Origin: Pseudoxanthomonas sp. YR558
GTDB taxonomy: Bacteria > Pseudomonadota > Gammaproteobacteria > Xanthomonadales > Xanthomonadaceae
DNA length: 64,000 nucleotides
Direction: 5' to 3'
Assembly (NCBI RefSeq): GCF_900116385.1
Contig: NZ_FPCI01000001.1
Location: forward strand, 248,001 to 312,000
In this document: piece after piece, positions 35,444 through 48,266 of the stretch
Numbering within the stretch: position 1 is the stretch's first letter
How the letters are laid out: each line of letters starts with the position of its first letter
Program-made: the position numbers and the translations under genes
Notes under the pieces: model-generated
Seen by the model: the letters and a program-made list of their open reading frames with translations, nothing else
What the model was told of the DNA's origin: nothing
Database searches by the model: none

Positions 35444-36844
35444 ATGTTGCCCCTCGTAGCCCTGGTCGGTCGTCCCAACGTCGGCAAGTCCACCCTGTTC
35501 AATGCGCTGACCCGCAGTCGTGATGCGCTGGTGCACGACCAGCCGGGCGTGACCCGTGACCGCAATTACGGCGTCTGCCGCTTGGACGAGGAGGCGCCGT
35601 TCCTGGTCGTGGACACGGGCGGTATCGCCGGCGAAGAGGAGGGTCTGGCGGGTGCCACGGCACGCCAGGCACGCGCGGCCGCCGAAGAGGCGGATCTCGT
35701 GCTGTTCATCGTCGACGGACGCGAAGGTCCGTCCGCCTTGGACGACGAAATCCTCGCCTGGCTGCGCAAGACCGCGCGCCCGACCTTGTTGGTGATCAAC
35801 AAGATCGACGGCATCAACGAATCCACGGCCCTGGCGGACTTCGCCCGCTATGGCTTTTCCGATGTCACGACAATCTCAGCCTCGCATCGCCAGGGCATCG
35901 ACGACCTGCTGGAAGAGGTGCATCAGCGACTGCCGGAAGAGGGTGCGGCCGCCGAGCTGGACAATGATCCTGACCGCATGCGCGTGGCCTTTGTCGGCCG
36001 ACCGAACGTGGGCAAGTCCACGCTGGTGAACCGCCTGCTTGGCGAAGAGCGCATGATCGCGTCCGAGGTGCCGGGCACGACGCGCGATTCGATCGCCGTC
36101 GACATGGAGCGGGATGGCCGCCAGTACCGCCTGATCGACACCGCCGGCCTGCGCCGCAAGGGCAAGGTGGAGGAAGCGGTCGAGAAGTTCAGCGTGGTCA
36201 AGACGCTGCAGGCGATCGAGCAATGCCAAGTCGCCGTGCTGTTGTTGGATGCCACCGAAGGCGTTACCGACCAGGACGCCACCGTGCTGGGCGCCGTGCT
36301 GGATGCCGGTCGCGCGCTCGTGGTGGCGATCAACAAGTGGGATGGCCTGACCGCCTACCAGCGCGAGCAGGCCGAAGCACTATTGGCCCGCAAGCTCGGC
36401 TTCGTCGAGTGGGCGGAAGCCGTGCGCATTTCCGCACTTCATGGCTCGGGTCTGCGTGAACTGTTCAAGGCGATCCACCGCGCTCATGCCTCGGCGACGA
36501 AGGAATTCGGCACCAGCGAGGTCAACAAGGCGCTGGAGATCGCGTACGAGACCAATCCGCCGCCGAGCATCCGCGGCCATGTCTCGAAGTTGCGTTATGT
36601 GCATCCGGGCGGCGCCAATCCGCCAACCTTCATCGTGCACGGCACGCGCCTGAAGGTGCTGCCGGAATCTTATAAGCGCTATCTGGAGAACTTCTTCCGC
36701 AAGCGCTTCAAGCTGGTCGGTACGCCGGTGCGTTTCATCTTCCGCGAAGGCGCTAACCCCTACGAGGGGAAGAAGAACGTGCTGACCGAGAAGCAGATCG
36801 CCAAGAAGCGTCGCCTGATCCGGCACGTCAAGCGCAGCAAGTGA
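35444..36844 (+). CDS. der: Ribosome-assembly GTPase Der (EngA)
   Basis: This 466-aa GTPase is needed for 50S subunit maturation. Two tandem G domains are visible, each with a [11 protein letters not shown]-loop (residues 9-18 and about 184-193), followed by DTGG/DTAG switch motifs and NKID/NKWD guanine-recognition motifs. A KH-like C-terminal domain follows. The start at 35444 ([12 protein letters not shown]) matches the family. The stop overlaps the moeA GTG start. Confidence 0.97.
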   Translation: MLPLVALVGRPNVGKSTLFNALTRSRDALVHDQPGVTRDRNYGVCRLDEEAPFLVVDTGGIAGEEEGLAGATARQARAAAEEADLVLFIVDGREGPSALDDEILAWLRKTARPTLLVINKIDGINESTALADFARYGFSDVTTISASHRQGIDDLLEEVHQRLPEEGAAAELDNDPDRMRVAFVGRPNVGKSTLVNRLLGEERMIASEVPGTTRDSIAVDMERDGRQYRLIDTAGLRRKGKVEEAVEKFSVVKTLQAIEQCQVAVLLLDATEGVTDQDATVLGAVLDAGRALVVAINKWDGLTAYQREQAEALLARKLGFVEWAEAVRISALHGSGLRELFKAIHRAHASATKEFGTSEVNKALEIAYETNPPPSIRGHVSKLRYVHPGGANPPTFIVHGTRLKVLPESYKRYLENFFRKRFKLVGTPVRFIFREGANPYEGKKNVLTEKQIAKKRRLIRHVKRSK

Positions 36845-38058
36845 CCGCGTACCCCTCCCGCATCGCCGTCGATGAAGCCATCGCGCTGATCCGGGAGACG
36901 GCGCTCTCGCACCGCACCGAAACCGAGCCCCTGGCGTTCAACCGCGCCGGCGGCCGCGTGCTGGCCGATGCGGTCCGCGCACCGATCGACCTGCCGTCGT
37001 TCGACAACAGCCGGATGGACGGCGTGGCGTTCGCGCATGCGAGCCTTCGGGATGACGGCCCAACCTGGCTGAGATTGGTTGGTGAGCAGTACGCAGGGGT
37101 CGCGCGCGAACTTCGCGTAGGCCGGGGCGAATGCGTCCGCATCACCACGGGCGCGCCGCTGCCCGAAGGCACCGATACGGTCGCGATCCGGGAAGACGTC
37201 GCTGAGCGCGATGGGGGCATCGAAGTGCCGGCCGGGCTGCTTGCCGGCGCAGACGTACGCTGCATCGGCGAGGATGTCCTGGCGGGCACCCAGGTGCTGC
37301 GCGCGGGTCAAGTGCTGACGCCCGTGCGGATCGGATTGGCGGCTGCGTTGGGCTTGGCATCGCTGACGGTCGCAAAACGGCCGACGGTGGCGGTCTTCAC
37401 GACGGGCGACGAACTGGTGGAGCCCGGGATGCCGCTGCGGCCCGGACAGGTCTACAACAGCAACCGCGACCTCTTGATGGGGCTGCTGCGCGCAGAAGGC
37501 CTGGAGCCCACTGCGTGGCCTACGCTGCCCGACGATCCGGAACGCATGCAGGTCATGCTGGCCGACGCCGCGTCCGCATTCGATGTCGTCATCACCAGTG
37601 GCGGCGTGTCGGCGGGGCAGAAGGATCATCTTCCCGGCCTGCTGGACGCCCACGGTCGCATCGTGTTCTGGAAGGTGCGCATGAAGCCGGGCATGCCGGT
37701 GCTGTTCGGGCAATGGGATCGCGCGCTGTTCCTGTGCCTGCCGGGCAATCCGGTGTCGACCCTCGCTACCTTCCTGACCCTGGGTCGTGCCCTGCTCGAT
37801 GGCCTGCAGGGTAGGGACGATCCGCGCCCCGCATGGCAGGCACGGATGGGGGCTGCTTGGCACAAGGAACATGCCCGACTCGAATTCCTTCGGGGCCAGC
37901 TGGCGCCCGATGGCGCGGGCGGCTTGCGGGTCGTGCCGAACGCGGCCGACGCCTCGCACCAGTTGCGTGCGGCCGCCGATAGCAACGCCCTGATCGTGCT
38001 GCCGGAAGGCCCGCGCGACTACGCCGAAGGCGACATCGTCGACGTGCTGCCCTACTGA
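36841..38058 (+). CDS. moeA: Molybdopterin molybdenumtransferase, GTG start
   Basis: This 405-aa enzyme inserts molybdate into adenylated molybdopterin. Motifs [34 protein letters not shown] and [15 protein letters not shown] are typical of MoeA. Translation starts at GTG overlapping the der stop (GTGA), which couples the two. The moeB-like gene follows 62 nt later. No other molybdenum-cofactor genes are in the window. Confidence 0.95.
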   Translation: MTAYPSRIAVDEAIALIRETALSHRTETEPLAFNRAGGRVLADAVRAPIDLPSFDNSRMDGVAFAHASLRDDGPTWLRLVGEQYAGVARELRVGRGECVRITTGAPLPEGTDTVAIREDVAERDGGIEVPAGLLAGADVRCIGEDVLAGTQVLRAGQVLTPVRIGLAAALGLASLTVAKRPTVAVFTTGDELVEPGMPLRPGQVYNSNRDLLMGLLRAEGLEPTAWPTLPDDPERMQVMLADAASAFDVVITSGGVSAGQKDHLPGLLDAHGRIVFWKVRMKPGMPVLFGQWDRALFLCLPGNPVSTLATFLTLGRALLDGLQGRDDPRPAWQARMGAAWHKEHARLEFLRGQLAPDGAGGLRVVPNAADASHQLRAAADSNALIVLPEGPRDYAEGDIVDVLPY

Positions 38059-38108
38059 CGGCGACACCGCGTTCCACCGGGGGCGCGGCCGGCACCCATG
38101 CAGTGCGT

Positions 38109-38114
38109 GATAAT
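38109..38114 (+). promoter_or_regulatory. Candidate -10 element placing the start at the moeB ATG
   Basis: GATAAT ends 6 nt before the ATG at 38121, so transcription would begin at the start codon itself and give a leaderless mRNA. The alternative GTG start at 38103 would overlap this element. No clear -35. Confidence 0.4.
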
Positions 38115-38120
38115 CCCCGC

Positions 38121-39257
38121 ATGCCGATCCAGGAAATCACCCCCGCCGACGTCGCCCAATGGCTGGCTGAAGGCGCCGTCTTCATCGACGTACGCGAAGG
38201 CCACGAACGCGCGAGCGGACAAGCGGCTGGCGCGCGCGGCATCGCCAAGGCGGACCTGCTGGCGTCTCCGGCGCTGCACGTGCCGCAAATCGAGACCGCC
38301 GTGGTGCTGATCTGCCAGAAGGGCGGGCGCTCACTGGATGCAGCGCGCGCGCTCGAAACGGCCGGCTACACGCGATTGGCCTCTGTGACCGGCGGTACAT
38401 CGCGCTGGCAGGAGGAAGGGCGTCCGCTGGTGCGACCCGAACTGCCGGCCGATGCGATGGACTTCAACGAACGCTACTCGCGGCACCTGCTGTTGCCCGA
38501 GGTCGGCGTCGAAGGCCAGCAGCGGCTCGAACGCTCGCGGGTGCTGATGATCGGCGCTGGTGGGCTCGGTTCGCCGGCCGCGTTCTATCTGGCGGCGGCG
38601 GGCGTCGGCCATCTGCGGTTGGCGGACGACGACGTGGTGGATCGCAGCAACCTGCAGCGACAGATCCTGCATACCGAGGCGCGTATCGGCGAGCCGAAGG
38701 TGGCCTCGGCACAGGCGACGCTCAGCGCGCTCAACCCACGCACGCAGGTCGAGGCCGTGCAGGCGCGCGTCATCGCCGGGAACGTCGAACGCCTGCTCGA
38801 AGGCGTGGACGTGGTGCTGGACGGTGCGGACAACTTCCCCGTCCGTTATCTGCTCAACGACGCCTGCGTGAAGCTCGGGATCCCGCTGGTATACGGCGCG
38901 GTGCAGCGATTCGAAGGGCAGGTGAGCGTGTTCGATGCGGGGCGCCATCGCGGCGTACTCCCTTGTTATCGCTGCCTGTTCCCGGAGCCGCCGCCGCCTG
39001 AGTTCGCGCCCAATTGTGCGGAGGCTGGCGTCCTTGGTGTGCTGCCCGGCGTCATCGGGCTGTTGCAGGCCACGGAGGTCGTAAAGCTCCTGCTCGGTAT
39101 CGGCGACTCGTTGGCAGGGCGCCTGCTGCAGTTCGACGCGTTGTCGATGCGCTTCCGCGAAACACGCCTGCGCCATGACCCGGAGTGCCCGGTGTGTGCG
39201 GCCGGCAAGGATTTCCCGGGCTATATCGACTACGCGGCCTTCTGCCGCGTCGGCTGA
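38121..39257 (+). CDS. moeB: Rhodanese-MoeB/ThiF fusion, molybdopterin-synthase adenylyltransferase
   Basis: The 378-aa protein activates the C-terminus of a sulfur-carrier (MoaD-like) by adenylation. An N-terminal rhodanese domain (about 5-102) has the active Cys at C65 (LICQKGGRS). The E1-like domain starts at about 113 with the ATP loop GAGGLGSP (145-152). Zinc-ligand pairs C-x2-C (CYRC and CPVC) are present. In eukaryotic MOCS3 the rhodanese is C-terminal, so the order here is the reverse. The frame allows a GTG start at 38103, but I prefer the ATG. Confidence 0.92.
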   Translation: MPIQEITPADVAQWLAEGAVFIDVREGHERASGQAAGARGIAKADLLASPALHVPQIETAVVLICQKGGRSLDAARALETAGYTRLASVTGGTSRWQEEGRPLVRPELPADAMDFNERYSRHLLLPEVGVEGQQRLERSRVLMIGAGGLGSPAAFYLAAAGVGHLRLADDDVVDRSNLQRQILHTEARIGEPKVASAQATLSALNPRTQVEAVQARVIAGNVERLLEGVDVVLDGADNFPVRYLLNDACVKLGIPLVYGAVQRFEGQVSVFDAGRHRGVLPCYRCLFPEPPPPEFAPNCAEAGVLGVLPGVIGLLQATEVVKLLLGIGDSLAGRLLQFDALSMRFRETRLRHDPECPVCAAGKDFPGYIDYAAFCRVG

Positions 39258-40208
39258 TCAGTCCAGCGGACGCATCCGTAAACCGTCGCGGAACTGGCGT
39301 GGCGTGATGCCGGTATCCCGCTTGAACGCGGCGCTGAGGTGACTGTGGCTGGCGAAGCCGCAGGCGAGGGCGATGTCGGTGATGTCGTCGTTGCGGTTGA
39401 GCAGATACCAACGTGCCCGACGCAACCGTTGCGCGAGGATGTATTGCGCCGGCGTGGTGCCGAACGTGCGACGGAACGCGATCAGCAACTGGTGCACGCT
39501 CATGCTGACGAGCGCAGCGAGTTCGGCCAGCGCGATCCGCCGCCCCAACGCGCTTTCGATGTAATCGCTCAACTCTCGTGCGCTCTGGCCGGACAGCGAG
39601 GTGGGCGCGGTCAGCGGCATTGCAGGAAGCCGGTAGCCGTCGTATAGGTGCTGGCGTAGCAGCAGTTGCAGACGCTCGGCCATCATCGTCGACAGATCGT
39701 CATCCTGCTGGCTGAGGCGTCCCAGGTGCGCGACGCTGTAGTGAAGGAATTCGTCGCGATGACCCAAGCGGGGCATCAAGCCGTCGATGGGCGCGCGACG
39801 ATCCATGCCCACGTCCACGTCCGCTGTCGGTGAGACCCGCAGTTCGGCATAGGTGATGACTTGTCCCGATGCCTGGCTGGCGTAGCGTTTTCCTGCAGGA
39901 ACCAGCCAGATGTCGCCGGGGGACGGCGGAGTGTGCGTGGCGCCGACGCCGTCGATCTCGGTGTCGAGTTCGCGCATCGTGCCACCGAGATGGACGATGA
40001 CCGTGTGTCGCGGTTCATCGATGGCCCACAGCGTGCGCTGCCGGATGTCTTCCTTGCAGAGCAGCAGTTCCACGCCGGACCAATGCGCTTGGGCCAGCAC
40101 CCGGTACTGCGGCGCTTGGCCGAGTGCCTGATCGCGGCCCACCGCGTTGGCGTCATGCGGCTCACTAATGTGAGTTGAGGCCGGAGAATTTGATAGCGGA
40201 TGGGACAT
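39258..40208 (-). CDS. AraC-family transcriptional regulator
   Basis: This 316-aa regulator has a cupin-like N-terminal sensing region (about 40-150) and a C-terminal AraC DNA-binding domain (about 215-312) with the two helix-turn-helix segments. The second ends in DITDIALACGFASHSHLSAAFKRDTG (split as DITDIALACGFAS and HSHLSAAFKRDTG) and ITPRQFRDGLR. It is divergent from the SDR gene, which is its most likely target. Its stop codon directly abuts the convergent moeB stop. Confidence 0.92.
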   Translation of the reverse strand: MSHPLSNSPASTHISEPHDANAVGRDQALGQAPQYRVLAQAHWSGVELLLCKEDIRQRTLWAIDEPRHTVIVHLGGTMRELDTEIDGVGATHTPPSPGDIWLVPAGKRYASQASGQVITYAELRVSPTADVDVGMDRRAPIDGLMPRLGHRDEFLHYSVAHLGRLSQQDDDLSTMMAERLQLLLRQHLYDGYRLPAMPLTAPTSLSGQSARELSDYIESALGRRIALAELAALVSMSVHQLLIAFRRTFGTTPAQYILAQRLRRARWYLLNRNDDITDIALACGFASHSHLSAAFKRDTGITPRQFRDGLRMRPLD

Positions 40209-40243
40209 CGTGAAAGCCCGCCGTTGCGCTTCCGCCGCATCTT

Positions 40244-40263
40244 AGACGCGCCTCGCCGCGTCT
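40244..40263. promoter_or_regulatory. Inverted repeat in the araC-type/SDR divergent gap
   Basis: AGACGCG-CCTCGC-CGCGTCT is a perfect 7-bp inverted repeat between the two divergent genes. It could be an operator. AraC proteins more often use direct repeats, so this is tentative. Confidence 0.35.
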
Positions 40264-40324
40264 GCCCACCGTTCCGTCGATACGGGCGTCGCAGTGAGTT
40301 CCGTCCCCTGCCAGGAGCATTCCC

Positions 40325-41098
40325 ATGACCGATCATTCCATCCAGGGCAAAGTCGCCCTGATCGCCGGTGGCGCCAAGAACCTCGGCGGCCTGATCGCGC
40401 GCGATCTCGCGCATCAAGGCGCTGCCGCCGTCGCCATCCACTACAACAGCGACGCGACTCATGCCGATGCGGAGAAGACCGTCGCCGCGATCCGCGACGC
40501 CGGCGCCCGTGCCGTCGCATTGCAGGGCGACCTGACCACGGCGGGCGGCGTCGAGCGCCTCTTCGCCGATACCGTCGCGATGGTCGGCCGGCCCGACATC
40601 GCCATCAATACGGTGGGTAAGGTCTTGAAGAAGCCCATCACCGATATCAGTGAAGCCGAGTACGACGAGATGACCGCGGTGAACGCCAAGGCCGCGTTCT
40701 TCTTCCTCAAGGAAGCCGGTCGACACGTCAACGACAACGGCAAGATCGTCACCTTGGTGACCTCGCTGCTGGGCGCGTTCACGCCGTTCTATGCGTCGTA
40801 TGCGGGCACCAAGGCGCCCGTGGAGCATTTCACCCGCGCGGCGGCGAAGGAGTTCGGCGCGCGCGGTATCTCGGTGACGGCGATCGGCCCCGGTCCGATG
40901 GACACGTCGTTCTTCTATCCGGCCGAAGGGCAGGACGCGGTGGCCTACCACAAGACCGCCGCAGCGCTGTCGCCCTTCAGCAAGACGGGACTGACCGACA
41001 TCCAGGACGTGGTGCCCTTCATCCGTCACTTGGTGAGCGACGGCTGGTGGATCACCGGGCAGACGATCCTCATCAATGGCGGTTACACCACCAAGTAA
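40325..41098 (+). CDS. Short-chain dehydrogenase/reductase
   Basis: This 257-aa NAD(P)-dependent oxidoreductase has the cofactor motif GGAKNLGG (residues 15-22) and the catalytic Ser (VTSLLG) and Y-x3-K (YAGTK). The C-terminal TGQTILINGGYTT is typical of the family. An AGGAG ribosome binding site precedes the ATG by 9 nt. The substrate is unknown. Its divergence from the AraC gene suggests induced expression. Confidence 0.9.
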   Translation: MTDHSIQGKVALIAGGAKNLGGLIARDLAHQGAAAVAIHYNSDATHADAEKTVAAIRDAGARAVALQGDLTTAGGVERLFADTVAMVGRPDIAINTVGKVLKKPITDISEAEYDEMTAVNAKAAFFFLKEAGRHVNDNGKIVTLVTSLLGAFTPFYASYAGTKAPVEHFTRAAAKEFGARGISVTAIGPGPMDTSFFYPAEGQDAVAYHKTAAALSPFSKTGLTDIQDVVPFIRHLVSDGWWITGQTILINGGYTTK

Positions 41099-41105
41099 GG
41101 GCAGG

Positions 41106-41126
41106 GGAGGGGCCTGCCGCCCCTCC
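41106..41126 (+). terminator. GC-rich hairpin after the SDR gene, no T-run
   Basis: GGAGGGGC and GCCCCTCC pair perfectly around CTGCC, starting 7 nt after the SDR stop codon. With no T-run, termination is uncertain. Confidence 0.4.
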
Positions 41127-41186
41127 ACACCCTGGCCACCTTTGCGCTACCTTGGGCGAACGTGCCCGACCTTTAGAGCAACCACC

Positions 41187-41438
41187 ATGCGGACCCTGAT
41201 CTTCATCGTTGTCGGGCTGGTAGTCGTGGGGATCGCCATGTGGTCGGCGGGCACTGCGAGGCGCCGCCTCGTGGCGGCGCTGTTTACCATCGGATGGCTG
41301 GCCGCGGTGGTGTGGAACCTGCGTACGGGCATGTCCCATGGCTACTCGCTGCAGGAGGAGCTGCCGATCCAGCTGCTGATCTTCGCGATACCGGTGGCGA
41401 CCGGATGGTTGCTGGCGTACAAGGCCCGGGCGCGCTGA
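41187..41438 (+). CDS. Small two- to three-helix membrane protein, unknown
   Basis: An 83-aa hydrophobic protein with predicted transmembrane segments at about 3-20, 29-45 and 58-76. I do not recognise a family. The start at ATG 41187 follows directly on a sequence without a clear Shine-Dalgarno. It lies 28 nt upstream of the ltrA-like gene and may be co-transcribed with it. Confidence 0.65.
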   Translation: MRTLIFIVVGLVVVGIAMWSAGTARRRLVAALFTIGWLAAVVWNLRTGMSHGYSLQEELPIQLLIFAIPVATGWLLAYKARAR

Positions 41439-41466
41439 CGCCCTGTTCGAGCACGGAACAATCTCC

Positions 41467-42651
41467 TTGAACGCACGCATCCACCCCCTGCTGCGCACGC
41501 CGGGGCAGCCGGCGAAAGTCGCCAACATCGAGTTGTTCTTCGATCTGGTCTACGTCTTCGCCGTTACCCAGCTGTCCCATCATTTGCTCGAGCACCTCAC
41601 GCCGTTGGGCGTGCTGCAGACTGCGACGCTGTGGTTCGCGGTCTGGCTGGGGTGGCAGTACACCGCCTGGGTGAGCAACTGGTTCAATCCAGAGCATCTT
41701 GTCATCCGCACCATGCTGATGGTGTTGATGGGCTTGGCGTTGCTGGTGTCGGCTGCCATTCCCGAGGCGTTCGGCGAGCGTGGGCTGTTGTTCGCGATCA
41801 GCTTCGTCGCCATCCAGGTCGGGCGTACGTTGTTCGTGCTGGCCAGTCTCGGTCGCGGCCATGCGTTGACGCCCAATTTCCTGCGGATCCTGTGCTGGGT
41901 GCTGGTCTCGTCCGCCTTCTGGATCGCCGGGGGACTCAACGAAGGCACCACACGCCTGACGCTGTGGCTGTTGGCGGTCGCCTGCGAATACGCATCGCCG
42001 ATGGCGGGATTTCCCGTGCCAGGACTGGGACGCTCCCGGACCTCGGACTGGACCATCGACGGTGGCCATCTAGCCGAGCGCTGCCAGTTGTTCGTCATCA
42101 TCGCGCTGGGTGAATCGGTACTGGCGACCGGTGCTTCGTTCGCGCACGCGCACCATCCCGGGCTCGCCGTGTGGGTCGCATTCGGCGTCTCATTCGTCGG
42201 CTGCGTGGCGATGTGGTGGATGTACTTCGATACCTCCAGTGGCGACGCCGCCCACGTGATCGAGCACTCGGACGATCCTGGGCGCCTCGGTGCGTATTTC
42301 CACTACGTCCATGTGCTGTTGATCGCCGGTGTCATCGCCAGTGCGGTGGCAGATGACCTGGTGGTGGCGCACCCGCTCGATCCGGTGTCGCCGAAGTACG
42401 CTGCCGTACTGATTGGCGGGCCGCTGGTCTATCTGTTCGGCAACGCGCTGTTCAAGCGCGTCGTCTATGGCCGCTTCCCGTTATCGCACCTATTGGGTAT
42501 GGCCGCGCTGGTCGCTGCGTGGCCGTTGTTGCCGCGGATCACTCTGTTGGCGGCGGGAGCATCGACCACCGCCGTGCTGGTGCTGGTCACGGTGTGGGGT
42601 GCGTACTACCGCCGCAGCGGAGATCGCGCCTCGTCCATGCAGCACGGCTGA
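41467..42651 (+). CDS. Low-temperature-requirement A (LtrA) family membrane protein, TTG start
   Basis: The 394-aa polytopic protein has about 10-11 hydrophobic segments and the family hallmarks KVANIELFFDLVYVFAVTQLSH (split as KVANIELFFDL and VYVFAVTQLSH), HLAERCQLFVIIALGES and YFHYVHVLLIAGV. It was named for a Listeria gene needed for growth in the cold. The molecular role is unknown. TTG at 41467 is the only start that keeps the conserved N-terminus. Confidence 0.88.
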   Translation: MNARIHPLLRTPGQPAKVANIELFFDLVYVFAVTQLSHHLLEHLTPLGVLQTATLWFAVWLGWQYTAWVSNWFNPEHLVIRTMLMVLMGLALLVSAAIPEAFGERGLLFAISFVAIQVGRTLFVLASLGRGHALTPNFLRILCWVLVSSAFWIAGGLNEGTTRLTLWLLAVACEYASPMAGFPVPGLGRSRTSDWTIDGGHLAERCQLFVIIALGESVLATGASFAHAHHPGLAVWVAFGVSFVGCVAMWWMYFDTSSGDAAHVIEHSDDPGRLGAYFHYVHVLLIAGVIASAVADDLVVAHPLDPVSPKYAAVLIGGPLVYLFGNALFKRVVYGRFPLSHLLGMAALVAAWPLLPRITLLAAGASTTAVLVLVTVWGAYYRRSGDRASSMQHG

Positions 42652-42676
42652 GACATGCGCGCCGGGCGACATCCGG

Positions 42677-42682
42677 TAGACT
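42677..42682 (+). promoter_or_regulatory. Candidate -10 element close to the Kef-type ATG
   Basis: TAGACT ends 6 nt before the ATG at 42689, again consistent with a leaderless transcript. No -35 is clear. Confidence 0.3.
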
Positions 42683-42688
42683 CGCGGC

Positions 42689-44530
42689 ATGAGTGCAGAA
42701 TCGGGTGCCAGCCAACTGGTGAGTGTCGTCGCCCTGCTGGGGGCGGCGGTGGTGACGGTGCCGATCTTCCGGCGCCTGGGCTTGGGCTCGGTGCTGGGTT
42801 ATCTGGCTGCCGGCCTCGCGATCGGTCCGTTCGGCCTGAAATGGTTCAACGATCCGCAATCCATCCTGCACGTCGCCGAACTGGGCGTGGTGATGTTCCT
42901 GTTCGTCATCGGCCTGGAGATGCGACCCAGCCACCTGTGGAGCCTGCGCAAGCAGATCTTCGGCCTGGGCGCGCTGCAGATCACGGTGTGCACGGTGCTG
43001 CTGACAGGCGTGGGCCTCGCGTTCGGTTACCCGCTGGCTGTCTCCTTCATCGGCGGCATGGGGTTCGTGCTGACGTCCACGGCGGTGGTGATGCAACTGC
43101 TCGCCGAGCGGGGCGACGTCGCGCTGCCGCATGGGCAGAAGGTGGTCTCGATCCTGTTGTTCGAAGACCTGCTGATCGTGCCGTTGCTGGTGCTGGTGGC
43201 TTTCATGTCCCCACAGGTCGTGCAGCCGGAAGAAGGCTCGCGCTGGTTGGCGATCGGCATCGGGGTGGCGTCGCTGGCCGGCCTGATCGCCGCGGGCATC
43301 TGGCTGCTCAATCCCTTGTTCCGCGTGCTGGCAGCGGCCAAGGCACGCGAAGTGATGACGGCGGCGGCGTTGCTGGTCGTGCTGGGCGCCGCGCTGCTGA
43401 TGCAGTTGGGTGGCCTGTCGATGGCGATGGGTGCATTCCTGGCGGGCGTGCTGCTGTCGGAATCGACGTTCCGTCACCAGATCGAAGCCGACATCGAGCC
43501 GTTCCGCGGCATCCTGCTGGGCCTGTTCTTCCTCGGCGTAGGCATGGCGCTGGACCTGGGCGTGGTGGCGAGCAACTGGCCGCTGATCGTCAGCGCGGTG
43601 CTGGCGATGATGGTGGTCAAGGCGGCCTGCATCTACGTCGTCGCGCGGGTGACGCGCAGTCCGCATGCTGAGGCCCTGGATCGCGCGGTGCTGATGGCGC
43701 AAGGTGGTGAGTTCGCCTTTGTGTTGTTCGCCGCTGCGGCCGCGGCCGGGATCATCGATGCGACCGTCAATGCCAACCTGACCGCCATCGTGGTGCTGTC
43801 GATGGCGCTGACGCCGCTGTTCGTGCTGCTGCTGCGCCGCTTCACCCACCCCGATGCCCCATCGATGGAAGGCATCGAGGAAGCCAAGGGCCTCTCCGGC
43901 AGCGTGCTGATCATCGGCTTCGGGCGCTTCGGCCAGGTGATGAGCCAATCGCTGTTGGCGCGCGACGTGGACGTGACCATCATCGATACCGACATCGAGA
44001 TGATCCGCAGTGCCGAGGAGTTCGGCTTCAAGATCTATTATGGCGACGGCACACGGCTGGACGTGCTGCGCGCCTGCGGTGCGCAGACGGCGCAGTCGAT
44101 CGCGATCTGCATCGACGACAAGGACGCGGCGAGCCGCATCGTGGAACTGGTCAAGCATGAGTTCCCGCAGGCCCAGGTGCTGGTGCGCTCGTTCGACCGC
44201 GAGCATTCGTTGGCGCTGATCGGCGCAGGCGTCGACTACCAGATCCGCGAGACGTTCGAGTCCGCGGTGGAGTTCGGCAAGGCGGCGCTGATGAGCGTCG
44301 GCATCTCGCGCGAGGATGCCGATACCATCGCGCTGGAAATCCGTCGGCGCGATGCCGAACGCCTGGAGCTCGAGATCGCCGGTGGCGACCTTCGCTCCGG
44401 CATCCCGGCGCTGTATGGCAACGCGAAGCACACCAAACCCACGCCAACGCCGTTCACCAAGCCCAAGCGCGAAGCGAAGGCGCTCAACGAGGAAGCCGCC
44501 GAGATCATCGGCGAGGAAGAAGAGGAATAG
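42689..44530 (+). CDS. Kef-type K+/H+ antiporter (CPA2) with RCK domain
   Basis: The 613-aa protein has a CPA2 transport domain (about 10-385, with GYLAAGLAIGPFG and the conserved GGEFAFVLF) and a cytosolic TrkA-N/RCK domain from about 404 (VLIIGFGRFGQV, then DTDIEMIRSAEEFGFKIYYGDGTR, split as DTDIEMIRSAEEF and GFKIYYGDGTR). It resembles glutathione-gated KefB/KefC potassium efflux systems used in electrophile stress. No ancillary KefF/KefG gene is adjacent. The C-terminus ends in a Glu-rich tail (IIGEEEEE). Confidence 0.92.
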   Translation: MSAESGASQLVSVVALLGAAVVTVPIFRRLGLGSVLGYLAAGLAIGPFGLKWFNDPQSILHVAELGVVMFLFVIGLEMRPSHLWSLRKQIFGLGALQITVCTVLLTGVGLAFGYPLAVSFIGGMGFVLTSTAVVMQLLAERGDVALPHGQKVVSILLFEDLLIVPLLVLVAFMSPQVVQPEEGSRWLAIGIGVASLAGLIAAGIWLLNPLFRVLAAAKAREVMTAAALLVVLGAALLMQLGGLSMAMGAFLAGVLLSESTFRHQIEADIEPFRGILLGLFFLGVGMALDLGVVASNWPLIVSAVLAMMVVKAACIYVVARVTRSPHAEALDRAVLMAQGGEFAFVLFAAAAAAGIIDATVNANLTAIVVLSMALTPLFVLLLRRFTHPDAPSMEGIEEAKGLSGSVLIIGFGRFGQVMSQSLLARDVDVTIIDTDIEMIRSAEEFGFKIYYGDGTRLDVLRACGAQTAQSIAICIDDKDAASRIVELVKHEFPQAQVLVRSFDREHSLALIGAGVDYQIRETFESAVEFGKAALMSVGISREDADTIALEIRRRDAERLELEIAGGDLRSGIPALYGNAKHTKPTPTPFTKPKREAKALNEEAAEIIGEEEEE

Positions 44531-44539
44531 TCGGCCCGC

Positions 44540-48206
<3,667 letters not shown>

Positions 48207-48216
48207 TCGTTGCCAG

Positions 48217-48244
48217 AGAAGGGAGACGCCAGCGTTTCCCTTCT
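48217..48244 (+). promoter_or_regulatory. Hairpin between guaB and guaA
   Basis: AGAAGGGA pairs with TCCCTTCT (8 bp, extended inward by three weaker pairs), 10 nt after guaB. It is followed by TCGTTT only, so termination would be partial. It may set the guaB:guaA ratio. Confidence 0.45.
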
Positions 48245-48266
48245 TCGTTTACAGCTGCAGGACACC

